NCBI GenBank assembly: GCA_032230565.1
Contig: JAVXWL010000208.1
Coordinates: 1-35,490 of the forward strand
Direction: 5' to 3'
Length of the DNA: 35,490 bases
From: GCA-003244245 sp032230565
GTDB taxonomy: Bacteria; Actinomycetota; Actinomycetes; Mycobacteriales; Pseudonocardiaceae
Numbering within the stretch: the first letter of the stretch is position 1; each line of letters starts with the position of its first letter. This document shows positions 15,134 through 23,473 of the stretch, piece by piece. The translations under genes and the position numbers were made by a program. Below the pieces are notes generated by a model. It saw only the letters and a list, made by a program, of their open reading frames with translations, had not been told where the DNA came from and made no database searches.

Positions 15134-16347
15134 CCACCAGCAACGGCGGGGCCGAGGCCGAGGCGCTGCTGCTAGCGACAACCGCGGAGCGGCGGCTGCG
15201 CACCCTGGGGCCCGAGGGCGGGGCCGCTCGGCTGTCCCGGATCACCCGCGGGACCCTGCTGGTGCATGCCGATCTGCACAATCACACAGTGCTCTCCGAC
15301 GGTGCCGGCGACCCGGCTGCGGCGTTCCCCTCGATGCGCGACGCCGGCCTGGACGTCGCGGCGCTCACCGACCACGCGATCCGTGGCGCGGCCGTGGAGG
15401 GCACCGGTCTGGGCGGCACGCCGTGGATCGGATTGGACCGGGCAGGTTGGCGACGCACCAAGGAGCTCGCCGACGCCCATGACCGGCCCGGCGAGTTCAC
15501 TGCGATTCGCGGCTTCGAGTGGTCGCATCCGAGCGTGGGGCACGTCAACGCCTGGTTCACCGACGACTTCACCGACGTCGCGACCCATCGAGGGATGGCT
15601 GAGTTATATGCCTGGTTGACCCAGGATGGCCGGCGCAACGGCGTTCGCGGCGCCGCCGGGCTGGCCGGCTTCAATCACCCCGGCCGCGAAGACGGCCGAT
15701 TCGCCGGTTTCCGCTATGCGGCTGCAGCCGCCGAGCAGATGGTGAGCCTGGAGATGTTCAACCGCGGCGACGACTACCTTTTCAAGGGCGTCGCGGCCGG
15801 AGGTATCTCCCCCTTGGTGGCGTGCCTCAATGCCGGCTGGCGCACCGGATTGCTGGGGGTCAGCGATGAGCACACCGCCAACTGGGGTTTGCAGCCCGGC
15901 ACCGGACGCGGCGGGCTGTGGGTGACCCAGCACAGCCGGGCTGGGGTCGCTGAGGCATTGCGAGCCCGCCGGTTCTTCGCCACCCGGGTCCCTGGGCTGC
16001 GAGTGGACGCCACCGCCGGTGGGGTGCGAATGGGCTCGGTGCTGCCGCACCGCCAGGGATCCGTTGAGTTCGTCCTCGACGTCGACTGCGGGCCGTCGTG
16101 GGTTGGCCGCACGCTGCAGGTACAGGTGCTGCGCCCGGACATGCCGGTGCCCACGGTGGCTGAGCGCGTCGAGATTCGCTGTGGCGACGTCGCCCGCTTC
16201 ATCGTTCCGATGAGCATCGAGGACGGCAATTGGGCGGTGCTGCGCCTAGCCGACCCAGATATCCCCGACAACACCAAAGCCCCGCTCAACCACCCCGCCA
16301 ACAACCACGCCATCGCCTACACCAGCCCCTGGTTCCTGCAACCCTGA
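15130..16347 (+). CDS. PHP-domain metallohydrolase of unknown substrate
   Basis: The 405-residue protein has the PHP metal-binding start HADLHNHTVLSDG (H46, D48, H50, H52). It is followed by ALTDHA, then GFEWSHPSVGHVNAW and GFNHPGREDG, which supply further metal ligands. The C-terminal third (from about residue 300) is beta-rich and resembles the accessory domain of CehA/McbA-like or histidinol-phosphatase-like hydrolases. PHP proteins are typically phosphoesterases with two or three metal ions; the substrate is not evident. GTG at 15130 overlaps the pdxS stop as GTGA, so expression is coupled to PLP synthesis. A role in dephosphorylating a B6-related compound is possible but only inferred from position. 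In M. tuberculosis this place holds a thioesterase gene. Confidence 0.85.
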   Translation: MTTSNGGAEAEALLLATTAERRLRTLGPEGGAARLSRITRGTLLVHADLHNHTVLSDGAGDPAAAFPSMRDAGLDVAALTDHAIRGAAVEGTGLGGTPWIGLDRAGWRRTKELADAHDRPGEFTAIRGFEWSHPSVGHVNAWFTDDFTDVATHRGMAELYAWLTQDGRRNGVRGAAGLAGFNHPGREDGRFAGFRYAAAAAEQMVSLEMFNRGDDYLFKGVAAGGISPLVACLNAGWRTGLLGVSDEHTANWGLQPGTGRGGLWVTQHSRAGVAEALRARRFFATRVPGLRVDATAGGVRMGSVLPHRQGSVEFVLDVDCGPSWVGRTLQVQVLRPDMPVPTVAERVEIRCGDVARFIVPMSIEDGNWAVLRLADPDIPDNTKAPLNHPANNHAIAYTSPWFLQP

Positions 16348-16365
16348 AGCCAGGCCCCGCGCTTG

Positions 16366-16422
16366 GGCTCCGAATGGCGGTTTCGCCCGCCCGCACGCCG
16401 CGATTCGGCTCCGAATGGCGGT
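16366..16422 (+). repeat. 16-bp direct repeat pair with a palindrome upstream of pdxT
   Basis: GGCTCCGAATGGCGGT occurs at 16366-16381 and 16407-16422, 41 bases apart. The right copy is part of a perfect palindrome ATTCGG-CT-CCGAAT (16403-16416) that would overlap the -35 and spacer region of the pdxT promoter. It could be an operator or a dispersed intergenic repeat. Confidence 0.7.
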
Positions 16423-16423
16423 C

Positions 16424-16429
16424 TAGCCT
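16424..16429 (+). promoter_or_regulatory. -10 box of a leaderless promoter for pdxT
   Basis: TAGCCT is followed by six bases and then GTG at 16436. No Shine-Dalgarno sequence precedes that GTG, which fits a leaderless transcript. Confidence 0.6.
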
Positions 16430-16435
16430 GGTGCT

Positions 16436-17056
16436 GTGACGGTTGTGGGCGTGCTGGGGTTGCAGGGCGATGTGCGCGAGCATCTGCTGGCGGTGCGGGA
16501 GTGCGGGTTGGACAGCGTGCTGGTCCGTCGCGCCGAGGAGCTCGCTGAGGTGGATGCACTGATCCTGCCCGGCGGCGAGTCCACCACGATGAGCCGGCTG
16601 CTGGTCGCCTTCGATCTGATGGAACCGCTGCGTGTCCGGCTCGCCGACGGCATGCCGGCCTACGGCTCGTGCGCGGGGATGATCCTGCTCTGCCGGGAGG
16701 TCCTTGACGGTAGGCCTGACCAGCGGCAACTCGCGGTGCTGGACGCGGTGGTGCGCCGTAACGCATTCGGTCGGCAGGTCGATTCCTTCGAGGCCGATCT
16801 CGACTTCGTCGGTGTATCTCCAGGCCCGGTCCGGGCGGTATTCATCCGCGCCCCGTGGGTCGAGCAGGTTGGCTCCGGCGTCGAGGTGCTGGCCAGGGTG
16901 CCCGAGGTGGCAGTGGCCGGTAGTGCCGCCGGTAGGATCGTGGCGATTCGGCAGGGTTGCGTGCTGGCCACCGCGTTTCATCCCGAGCTGACCGGCGACC
17001 GGCGGGTGCACCAGCTCTTCTGCGAGATGGTCACCAGTCCCGTGGGGTGTAAGTAA
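16436..17056 (+). CDS. pdxT: Pyridoxal 5'-phosphate synthase glutaminase subunit PdxT
   Basis: This class I glutamine amidotransferase supplies ammonia to PdxS. It starts MTVVGVLGLQGDVREHL and contains LPGGESTTM, the nucleophile C79 in YGSCAGMILL and the His-Glu pair H182 and E184 in AFHPELTGD, so the triad is complete. At 206 residues it is of normal length. GTG at 16436 lies directly after a TAGCCT -10 box. Despite its link to pdxS it therefore seems to have its own promoter, separated from pdxS by the PHP gene. yebC follows after 55 bases. Confidence 0.96.
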   Translation: MTVVGVLGLQGDVREHLLAVRECGLDSVLVRRAEELAEVDALILPGGESTTMSRLLVAFDLMEPLRVRLADGMPAYGSCAGMILLCREVLDGRPDQRQLAVLDAVVRRNAFGRQVDSFEADLDFVGVSPGPVRAVFIRAPWVEQVGSGVEVLARVPEVAVAGSAAGRIVAIRQGCVLATAFHPELTGDRRVHQLFCEMVTSPVGCK

Positions 17057-17111
17057 AGGGCAAGGGCATGCAGGCGAGACTGGCACGCGAGCAAGAGGAG
17101 CATGGGCAGGT

Positions 17112-17864
17112 ATGAGCGGCCATTCAAAGTGGGCGACGACCAAGCACAAGAAGGCCGTAGTCGACGCCAAGCGGGGCAAGCTCTTCGCTAAATTGATCAA
17201 GAACATCGAGGTGGCAGCGCGCACCGGTGGTGGTGACCCGGACGGCAACCCGACGCTGTTCGATGCGATCCAGAAGGCCCGCAGAACTTCGGTGCCCACC
17301 GACAACATCGATCGGGCCGTCAAGCGCGGCTCCGGTGCCGACGCCGGGGGCGTTGACTATCAAACGATCATGTATGAGGGATACGGGCCTGGGGGGGTGG
17401 CACTGCTCATCGAGTGCCTCACCGACAACCGCAACCGTGCCGCCTCGGAGGTCCGCACCGCGATGACCCGCAACGGCGGCACGATGGCCGATCCTGGGTC
17501 AGTGTCGTTCCTGTTCAGCCGGAAAGGCCTCGTGATCGTACCCAAGCAAGCGGGTATCTCCGAGGATGAGGTGCTGGCCGCCGTGCTCGATGCGGGCGCC
17601 GAGGAGGTCAATGACCTTGGCGAGTCCTTCGAGGTCGTGTCCGAACCGACCGACCTCATCGCGGTGCGCACGGCGTTGCAGCACGCCGGCATCGACTACG
17701 ACTCAGCCGACGCGAGCTTCCTGCCCTCGGCGAGTACCGCGCTGGACGCCGACACTGCCCGCAAGGTGTTCAAGCTGATCGACGCGCTAGAGGACAGCGA
17801 CGACGTCCAGAACGTCTACGCCAACTTCGACGTCTCCGACGACGTTCTCGCCGAGGTGGGCTGA
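17112..17864 (+). CDS. YebC/PmpR family DNA-binding protein
   Basis: The 250-residue product opens with MSGHSKWATTKHKKAVVDAK, the invariant YebC start, then GKLFAKLIKNIEVAARTGGG and NPTLFDAIQKAR. YebC proteins bind DNA as regulators in some bacteria, and recent work on the family links them to translation of proline-rich stretches; which applies here cannot be told from sequence. ATG at 17112 is preceded by purine-rich GAGGAG about a dozen bases away and GGGCAGGT closer in. Position before ruvC is conserved across actinobacteria (Rv2603c). No anomalies were seen. Confidence 0.95.
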   Translation: MSGHSKWATTKHKKAVVDAKRGKLFAKLIKNIEVAARTGGGDPDGNPTLFDAIQKARRTSVPTDNIDRAVKRGSGADAGGVDYQTIMYEGYGPGGVALLIECLTDNRNRAASEVRTAMTRNGGTMADPGSVSFLFSRKGLVIVPKQAGISEDEVLAAVLDAGAEEVNDLGESFEVVSEPTDLIAVRTALQHAGIDYDSADASFLPSASTALDADTARKVFKLIDALEDSDDVQNVYANFDVSDDVLAEVG

Positions 17865-17904
17865 GGAATCGGTGTGTCGGGGGCGTGGCGGGGATAGCGG
17901 GGGT

Positions 17905-17910
17905 TAGGGT
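17905..17910 (+). promoter_or_regulatory. -10 box upstream of ruvC
   Basis: TAGGGT lies three bases before the SOS box, so LexA bound there would cover the transcription start. Confidence 0.5.
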
Positions 17911-17913
17911 TTA

Positions 17914-17929
17914 TCGAACGGGTGTTCGT
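17914..17929 (+). promoter_or_regulatory. LexA operator (SOS box) of the ruvCAB operon
   Basis: TCGAACgggtGTTCGT differs from TCGAAC-N4-GTTCGA only in the last base. ruvCAB is a known LexA-regulated operon in actinobacteria. The box overlaps an upstream GTG (17922), which argues that the real ruvC start is GTG 17955. Confidence 0.85.
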
Positions 17930-17954
17930 TCGAGGCGGGGTGTGGGGAGGGCGT

Positions 17955-18530
17955 GTGCGGGTGCTGGGAGTGGATCCGGGGCTTACTCGCTGTGGGCTCG
18001 GGGTCGTTGACGGTGGTGTTGGGCGGGCGGTGAGCTGTGTGGCCGTCGACGTCGTGCGTACCTCACTGGAGATGGATCTCAGCGCGCGGTTGCTCGCGGT
18101 GGCCGATGTCGTGGAGCGCTGGCTGGCTCAGTACCGTCCGGATGTCGTCGCGGTGGAGCGGGTGTTCAGCCAGAACAACGTGCGCACCGCGATGGGCACG
18201 GCGCAGGTCGGCGGAGTGGTGGCCTTGATCGCAGCGCGCCGGGGGCTGACGGTCGCCTTTCACACCCCCAGCGAGGTCAAAGCCGCCGTTACCGGGTCTG
18301 GTCGGGCCGGTAAGGAACAGGTCACGACCATGGTTACCCGGTTGCTAGGGCTGTCGGCCAAGCCGCGCCCGGCAGACGCCGCGGATGCCCTGGCGCTGGC
18401 GGTCTGCCATCTGTGGCGCGCGCCGATGACACAACGGCTCGCGCAGGCACGAGTCGAGTCGGAACGGCTGGCACGAGCCCACCGAGCAAAGCTAGCCGCC
18501 GCGGCCCGCCAGGCCGGAGCGGCGCGGTGA
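17955..18530 (+). CDS. ruvC: Holliday junction endonuclease RuvC
   Basis: RuvC resolves Holliday junctions by symmetric nicking. The product of 191 residues starts MRVLGVDPGLTRCG and has the four acidic catalytic residues D7, E68 (VERVFSQNN), D141 and D144 (ADAADALALA). The start is GTG at 17955 with GGGGAGG just upstream; the longer frame from 17922 starts inside the LexA box. ruvA follows with a GTGA overlap. Confidence 0.96.
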   Translation: MRVLGVDPGLTRCGLGVVDGGVGRAVSCVAVDVVRTSLEMDLSARLLAVADVVERWLAQYRPDVVAVERVFSQNNVRTAMGTAQVGGVVALIAARRGLTVAFHTPSEVKAAVTGSGRAGKEQVTTMVTRLLGLSAKPRPADAADALALAVCHLWRAPMTQRLAQARVESERLARAHRAKLAAAARQAGAAR

Positions 18531-19132
18531 TCTCCTCGGTGCGCGGGCAGGTGCTGTCAGTCGAGTTGGACCATGCCGTGGTAGAGGTTGGCGGCGGTGT
18601 TGGCTTGGCGGTGCATGCGGTTCCCGCCACCCTTGCGACCTTGCGCCGGGGCGAACAAGCCCAGCTCGCCACGTCGCTGGTGGTACGCGAGGACTCGCTG
18701 ACGTTGTACGGCTTCGTCGATGCGGCGGCCCGGGAGTTGTTCGTGCTGCTGCAGACCGTCTCCGGAGTGGGACCACGGCTGGCGCTGGCGATGCTCGCCG
18801 TTCTCGAGCCGGACACGTTGCGCACGGCGCTCGCCCAGGGTGATCTCGCGGTGCTCACCCGGGTGCCCGGCATCGGGCGCAAAGGTGCGGAGCGCCTGGT
18901 CGTGGAGCTGCGAGACAGGGTGGGCGTGCTCGCACCCGCTGCGTCGGGATCCGCGACCGGAGGTGGCGGTGCGGTGCGGACCCAGGTGACGGAGGCACTG
19001 ATCGGACTCGGGTTCGCGGCACGGCAAGCTGAGCTGGCGGTGGATGCTGTGCTGACCGAAGCCGACACCGAGCCCGCGGACACCTCCGAGATGCTGCGCA
19101 GCGTACTGACCAGGCTGGGAAGAAACCGGTGA
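18527..19132 (+). CDS. ruvA: Holliday junction branch-migration protein RuvA
   Basis: RuvA forms the tetramer that holds the four-way junction for RuvB. It starts MISSVRGQVLSVELDHAVVE (OB-fold domain I), has helix-hairpin-helix segments VSGVGPRLALAML and VPGIGRKGAERLVVELRD (domain II), and a C-terminal UBA-like domain III (TQVTEALIGLGFAARQAELAV) after a Gly-rich linker. At 201 residues it is of normal length. GTG at 18527 overlaps the ruvC stop by four bases, and ruvB overlaps its own end the same way, so all three are translationally coupled. Confidence 0.96.
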   Translation: MISSVRGQVLSVELDHAVVEVGGGVGLAVHAVPATLATLRRGEQAQLATSLVVREDSLTLYGFVDAAARELFVLLQTVSGVGPRLALAMLAVLEPDTLRTALAQGDLAVLTRVPGIGRKGAERLVVELRDRVGVLAPAASGSATGGGGAVRTQVTEALIGLGFAARQAELAVDAVLTEADTEPADTSEMLRSVLTRLGRNR

Positions 19133-20169
19133 CCACTCCGGGGCCGGTGTCGGCAGTGGCGGACCCGGCAGACGTCGAGCTGGAGACCACTCTGCGGCCC
19201 CGCCGGCTGCTGGAGTTTATCGGGCAGGCTCGGGTGCGCGAGCAACTGGAACTGGTGCTGGAGGGCGCGCGGCGGCGGGGCGCCGCTCCGGACCACGTGC
19301 TGTTATCGGGTCCGCCGGGCTTGGGCAAGACGAGCCTTGCGATGATCATCGCTGCGGAGCTCGGCGCGGCGATCCGGGTTACCTCCGGACCGGCGCTGGA
19401 GCGCGCCGGGGACCTCGCCGCTATCTTGTCCAACCTCGTCGAAGGCGACGTGCTGTTCATCGACGAGATTCACCGGGTGGCTCGACCAGCCGAAGAGATG
19501 CTTTACCTCGCAATGGAGGACTTCCGGGTGGACGTGATGGTCGGAAAGGGACCCGGTGCCACCTCCATCCCACTGGAAATCGCACCGTTCACCCTGGTCG
19601 GCGCCACCACCCGGTCCGGTGCACTGACCAGCCCACTGCGGGACCGTTTCGGGTTCACCGCGCACATGGAGTTCTACGAGCCGCCCGAGCTTGAGTTGGT
19701 GTTGCGGCGCTCGGCCGGTATCCTCGGCGTGGACCTGCGCCCTGATGGGGGTATCGAGATCGCCGGCCGCTCCCGGGGCACACCTCGAATCGCCAATCGC
19801 CTGCTACGTCGGGTTCGGGATTACGCCGAGGTCCGAGCCGATGGTGCGATCACCCTCGAGGTGGCTCGCGCCGGGCTGGCCGTCTACGACGTTGACCAAC
19901 TCGGGCTGGATCGGCTGGACCGCGCCGTGCTCACCGCGTTGGTACGTACCTTCGGCGGTGGACCGGTCGGGGTGTCGACGATCGCAGTCGCAGTGGGGGA
20001 GGAGCCGGCGACCGTCGAGGAGGTTTGCGAGCCTTTCCTGGTCAGGGCAGGCATGCTCGCCCGGACGCCGCGGGGCCGGGTGGCCACCGCAGCCGCGTGG
20101 CGGCACCTACGGCTCGATCCACCCGCCGACGCTCTCGCAGAGCCCACACCGACGCTGTTCGACGAGTGA
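19129..20169 (+). CDS. ruvB: Holliday junction branch-migration ATPase RuvB
   Basis: RuvB is the AAA+ hexameric motor. The 346-residue product has RPRRLLEFIGQARVREQLEL, Walker A GPPGLGKTS (61-69), Walker B LFIDEIHR (D112, E113), sensor 1 GATTRSG, and the arginine finger region LRDRFG. A winged-helix C-terminal domain follows, with GGGPVGVSTIAVAVGEEPAT. GTG at 19129 overlaps the ruvA stop. It is complete and ends three bases before the convergent membrane protein gene. Confidence 0.97.
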   Translation: MTTPGPVSAVADPADVELETTLRPRRLLEFIGQARVREQLELVLEGARRRGAAPDHVLLSGPPGLGKTSLAMIIAAELGAAIRVTSGPALERAGDLAAILSNLVEGDVLFIDEIHRVARPAEEMLYLAMEDFRVDVMVGKGPGATSIPLEIAPFTLVGATTRSGALTSPLRDRFGFTAHMEFYEPPELELVLRRSAGILGVDLRPDGGIEIAGRSRGTPRIANRLLRRVRDYAEVRADGAITLEVARAGLAVYDVDQLGLDRLDRAVLTALVRTFGGGPVGVSTIAVAVGEEPATVEEVCEPFLVRAGMLARTPRGRVATAAAWRHLRLDPPADALAEPTPTLFDE

Positions 20170-20172
20170 ATG

Positions 20173-20709
20173 TCAAAGGCCGCCCAGCCATAACCCGACG
20201 CCGACGATAAGAACGCCGCCGAAAACAACTTGGATGAGCGAGCAGCGAAGGGAGACTTCGAGGTAGCGCTTGCGAATGAGCGCGATCACGCCAAGCTCGA
20301 TGGCGACCACGATGGCCGCGCACACCAGGGCGGTGGTCCGGTCGGAGATCAAGAACGGTAGCGCGTGAAAGACCCCGCCCACGGTGGTCATCACACCGGT
20401 GACCGCGCCTCGGGTGGTGGATGAACCTCGACCGGTCTGGGCACCGTCGTCGGAGAGCGCTTCGGACAGGCCCATACTGATGCCGGCTCCAAGCGCGGTG
20501 GCCAGCCCGACCAACAGGGCAGCGTGTGAACTCGACAGCAAGGCCACAGCGAAGATGGGCGCCAGCGTCGACAGCGTTCCGTCGATGAGTCCTACCAGGC
20601 CTGGCTGAACATACTGCAGCACAAACGCTTGCTCATCGGCTTCGATACGGCGCAACAGGGTGTCGGCGAAGCCGGCGTCGCGCTGGACCGCTGAACCGGA
20701 CTGGGTCAC
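20173..20709 (-). CDS. VIT/CCC1-like integral membrane protein (start uncertain)
   Basis: The conserved part reads LLRRIEADEQAFVLQYVQPG, LVGLIDGTLSTLAPIFAVAL, then LATALGAGISMGLSEALSDDG. The rest consists of hydrophobic helices ending in VFGGVLIVGVGLWLGGL, about five membrane segments in all. The G-AS/AG-SM-LSEAL pattern with Asp/Glu-rich segments resembles the VIT1/CCC1 iron or manganese transporter family, including versions with an N-terminal ferritin-like or shortened domain. Which metal is moved is unknown. GTG at 20709 is taken as a conservative start because conservation begins just after it. The frame is open to 21045, but the extra 112 residues are Arg/Pro-rich and unconvincing. It is convergent with ruvB. 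Confidence 0.65.
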   Translation of the reverse strand: MTQSGSAVQRDAGFADTLLRRIEADEQAFVLQYVQPGLVGLIDGTLSTLAPIFAVALLSSSHAALLVGLATALGAGISMGLSEALSDDGAQTGRGSSTTRGAVTGVMTTVGGVFHALPFLISDRTTALVCAAIVVAIELGVIALIRKRYLEVSLRCSLIQVVFGGVLIVGVGLWLGGL

Positions 20710-21247
20710 CGAGGGGGCCACGGAGCGGGTCAGCGTCGCAGTCGGCGCCCCCGCGAACGCGAACGTCGTACTAGCGGCAGCGCCGTTGGACACCAGGGTA
20801 TGGGGATCCAACGTGCGAGTCTCCAGGGCGTGTGCGCTGGGTCTGTATCGAGGCCTTGAGTATCGGTGCGACGGCACGCGTCCGTCCTTTCTTGGGCGCC
20901 GTGTACGGGGCTGGGCGGATCCACTGTGACGATCTTCTGGGGCGATCCCTGTAGCCAAGAGTCGTCGGGGCTGCTGGCGGAACCCTAAGCAATCGATCTG
21001 CCTCACTCGGCAACCTGAGAGACCTCGTTTAGTCGCAGCGCCCACAGGTCCGCAGCAGGCGACGACGAACCGGCTGACTGGGCCGAATGGTCGTGCCCAC
21101 TACGGCATCTGGCCCAGCACGGCATCCAGCGTGGGCGGCGACGGGTGCGGTGAACGATCCCCACCACGGACCCGTCGATGCTGCTGACCCGACCGAAGTG
21201 CAACCTGGCACACTCGGTAGCGCAAGGCTGATGGTGATCGGAGAACC

Positions 21248-21574
21248 ATGAACGCCCAGTTCCTACCGCTGCTGCTCATCGCCGCGCTCGCCGCGCTGCT
21301 GATCCTGAACACCCGTCGGCAAAAGCGAGCGATAGCTGACGCCCAGCGGTTGCAGAAGTCGCTGGTCAACGGCGACCAGGTGGTGACCACTTCCGGTGTA
21401 CACGCAACGGTCGTGGGCAGCGCGGACGACACCACGATCGAGTTGGAGATCGCCCCGGGAGTCCGCACCAGGTGGTTGCGCGCCGCCATCCGAGAAAAGA
21501 TCAATGCAGCGGACCAGGGCAGCGCGCCGCTGGCTGCGCCCATCGAGGGCAGCAGTCCCGCTGACAACTCCTGA
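21248..21574 (+). CDS. yajC: Preprotein translocase accessory subunit YajC
   Basis: YajC is a small one-span membrane protein that associates with SecDF and the SecYEG channel. This 108-residue protein has an N-terminal membrane helix (FLPLLLIAALAALLIL), then NTRRQKRAIADAQRLQKSLV and GDQVVTTSGVHATVVG, typical of the family. The start ATG at 21248 follows CGGAGAA. secD and secF follow on the same strand. The upstream interval from 20710 to 21247 has only the doubtful N-terminal extension of the opposite gene. Confidence 0.93.
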   Translation: MNAQFLPLLLIAALAALLILNTRRQKRAIADAQRLQKSLVNGDQVVTTSGVHATVVGSADDTTIELEIAPGVRTRWLRAAIREKINAADQGSAPLAAPIEGSSPADNS

Positions 21575-21720
21575 CTGACTTTGTGCAAGGCGGTACGCTC
21601 CCGCATCCGATCCCGGTGCTCGCGTCCGATCAGGGCGCTGGAACAGTGAAGACTGTGGCCGGTCGCCGGACACTGAGACGTAAACGACACTGAGCCGTTG
21701 ATTGAGGAGAACCACCCACC

Positions 21721-23472
21721 GTGGCACCACCGGCCGGGCGCTTTCGCCCGTGGCGCAATCTGGCGATCTTCGCTGGGGTCGTTGCACTGCTTTACTCGCT
21801 GGTCTTCTTCACCGGCGGCAGGGACGCGACTCCCAAGCTGGGTATCGATCTGCAAGGCGGCACCCGGGTGACGCTGACCGCGCGGACGGTCGATGGTCGA
21901 CCACCGTCACGGGAGTCCCTCGACCAAGCGCGACAGATCATCGAGCAGCGGGTCAACGGTATTGGCGTGAGCGGCGCTGAGGTGGTGCTCGACGGGACCA
22001 ACCTGATCATTACGGTGCCGGGGGAGAACGGCGATCAGGCTCGCACTCTCGGGCAGACCGCCAGGCTGTATTTCCGGCCGGTGATCGAGGAGCAGCCAGC
22101 CGGAGTGCCCGCGCCGGTTCCAGGCGGTCAGCAATCGGGCGCCAGCAAACCAGCCGCACCTCCAGCGCCACAGCAACCACCGGCTGCCAGCACCGAAACG
22201 ACACCGACGCCGCCCCAGCCCGTTGCGCCGCAACTGGCGCAGCCGCCGTCGTCGGGCGAGCCGACGCCCAGTCCCGCACCGCCGCCATCGGCTGCAACGC
22301 CGGCGCCCGCTCCCAGCGCACCGCCGTCGGTCGGCACGGCCCCGGCGGACTCCGCCGACCCACAGGCGGCCGAGCAGATCCGGCAGGCCCGAGCGCGGCT
22401 GCAGAGTCAGGACCCGGCGGTGCAACAACAGGCACTGGCTGCGCTGAACTGCGCTGCTCCAAACCCGTTACGGGGCAACGACGACCCGAACCTGCCGCTG
22501 GTCACCTGCGACCAGCACCACACTGCCAAGTACCTGCTAGGGCCGGCGTTCCTGTCCGGCGAGCAGGTTGCTAGTGCGTCATCCGGGCCGAATCAGGACG
22601 GCACGGGCTACGAGGTACGGCTGAGATTCAAGCATCAGGGCGAGGACATCTGGGCGCAGTACACGGCGAGCAACGTGGGCAAGCAGGCGGCATTCGCGCT
22701 CGACGGTGAGGTGGTATCGGCGCCGGTGATCAATGGGGCGATCCCTCCCGGTCAAGCGACCAGCATCGTCGGCCGCTTCACCCAGGCTGAAGCGCAGAAC
22801 CTGGCCAATGTACTTAAGTACGGTTCCCTGCCGCTGTCCTTCCAGCCTTCGGAGTCCGAGACGGTGTCGGCCACCTTGGGCTTGGCGTCGCTGCGCGCGG
22901 GACTGCTCGCTGGCGCGCTGGGGCTGGCGGTGGTCTTCATCTACTGCCTGTTCTACTACCGGGTGCTCGGGGTACTGACGATCCTGTCCCTGGCGTTGTC
23001 TGGGCTGATCGTTTATGCCGTTTTGGTGTTGCTCGGGCGGTGGATCGGTTTCACCCTGGACCTGGCCGGGGTTGCTGGCTTCATCGTAGCGATCGGCATC
23101 ACTGCGGACTCGTTCGTGATTTTCTTTGAGCGTCTTAAGGATGAGGTGCGCGACGGCCGGACATTCCGCTCGGCGGTGCCCCGGGCCTGGATCCGGGCGC
23201 GGCGCACCATCCTGTCCGCGGATGCGGTGAGCTTCTTGGCTGCCGCGGTGCTCTACGTTCTGGCGGTAGGGCAGGTGAAGGGCTTCGCCTTCACCCTCGG
23301 CATGTCGACGGTGCTCGACTTGGTAGTCGTTTTCCTGGCCACCCACCCGTTGGTGGCGATGGCGTCGCAGTCCCCGCTGCTGTCCCAACCGCAACTATCC
23401 GGCCTCGGAGCCGCGCAGCGCGCCGGAGCTGAAAGCCGATCGGAGCTGGCCACGGCGGGGAAGGGGGCCTGA
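21721..23472 (+). CDS. secD: Protein translocase subunit SecD
   Basis: SecD with SecF uses the proton gradient to pull exported proteins through the Sec channel. The 583-residue protein has one N-terminal membrane segment, LGIDLQGGTRVTLTAR, and the P1 periplasmic region. A long Pro/Ala/Gln/Ser-rich insertion (about residues 125 to 215) follows, then FALDGEVVSAPVINGAIP. Five C-terminal membrane helices come last, with GVAGFIVAIGITADSFVIFF and the ERLKDEVRDG motif. GTG at 21721 is preceded by GAGGAG. The Pro-rich insertion is common in actinobacterial SecD but absent from Escherichia coli. secF starts one base after its stop. Confidence 0.96.
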   Translation: MAPPAGRFRPWRNLAIFAGVVALLYSLVFFTGGRDATPKLGIDLQGGTRVTLTARTVDGRPPSRESLDQARQIIEQRVNGIGVSGAEVVLDGTNLIITVPGENGDQARTLGQTARLYFRPVIEEQPAGVPAPVPGGQQSGASKPAAPPAPQQPPAASTETTPTPPQPVAPQLAQPPSSGEPTPSPAPPPSAATPAPAPSAPPSVGTAPADSADPQAAEQIRQARARLQSQDPAVQQQALAALNCAAPNPLRGNDDPNLPLVTCDQHHTAKYLLGPAFLSGEQVASASSGPNQDGTGYEVRLRFKHQGEDIWAQYTASNVGKQAAFALDGEVVSAPVINGAIPPGQATSIVGRFTQAEAQNLANVLKYGSLPLSFQPSESETVSATLGLASLRAGLLAGALGLAVVFIYCLFYYRVLGVLTILSLALSGLIVYAVLVLLGRWIGFTLDLAGVAGFIVAIGITADSFVIFFERLKDEVRDGRTFRSAVPRAWIRARRTILSADAVSFLAAAVLYVLAVGQVKGFAFTLGMSTVLDLVVVFLATHPLVAMASQSPLLSQPQLSGLGAAQRAGAESRSELATAGKGA

Positions 23473-23473
23473 G

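Noticed and set aside
17922..17954. Longer ruvC start at GTG 17922
   Set aside because: It lies inside the LexA box, and the family start MRVLGVDPG with its own ribosome binding site is at 17955.
20710..21045. N-terminal 112-residue extension of the VIT/CCC1-like protein
   Set aside because: Arg/Pro-rich sequence without domain character; no ribosome binding site for the upstream start. The true start remains uncertain.
21100..21855. 251-residue minus-strand frame over yajC and the secD start
   Set aside because: It is antisense to well-supported yajC and secD and has no motif or ribosome binding site.
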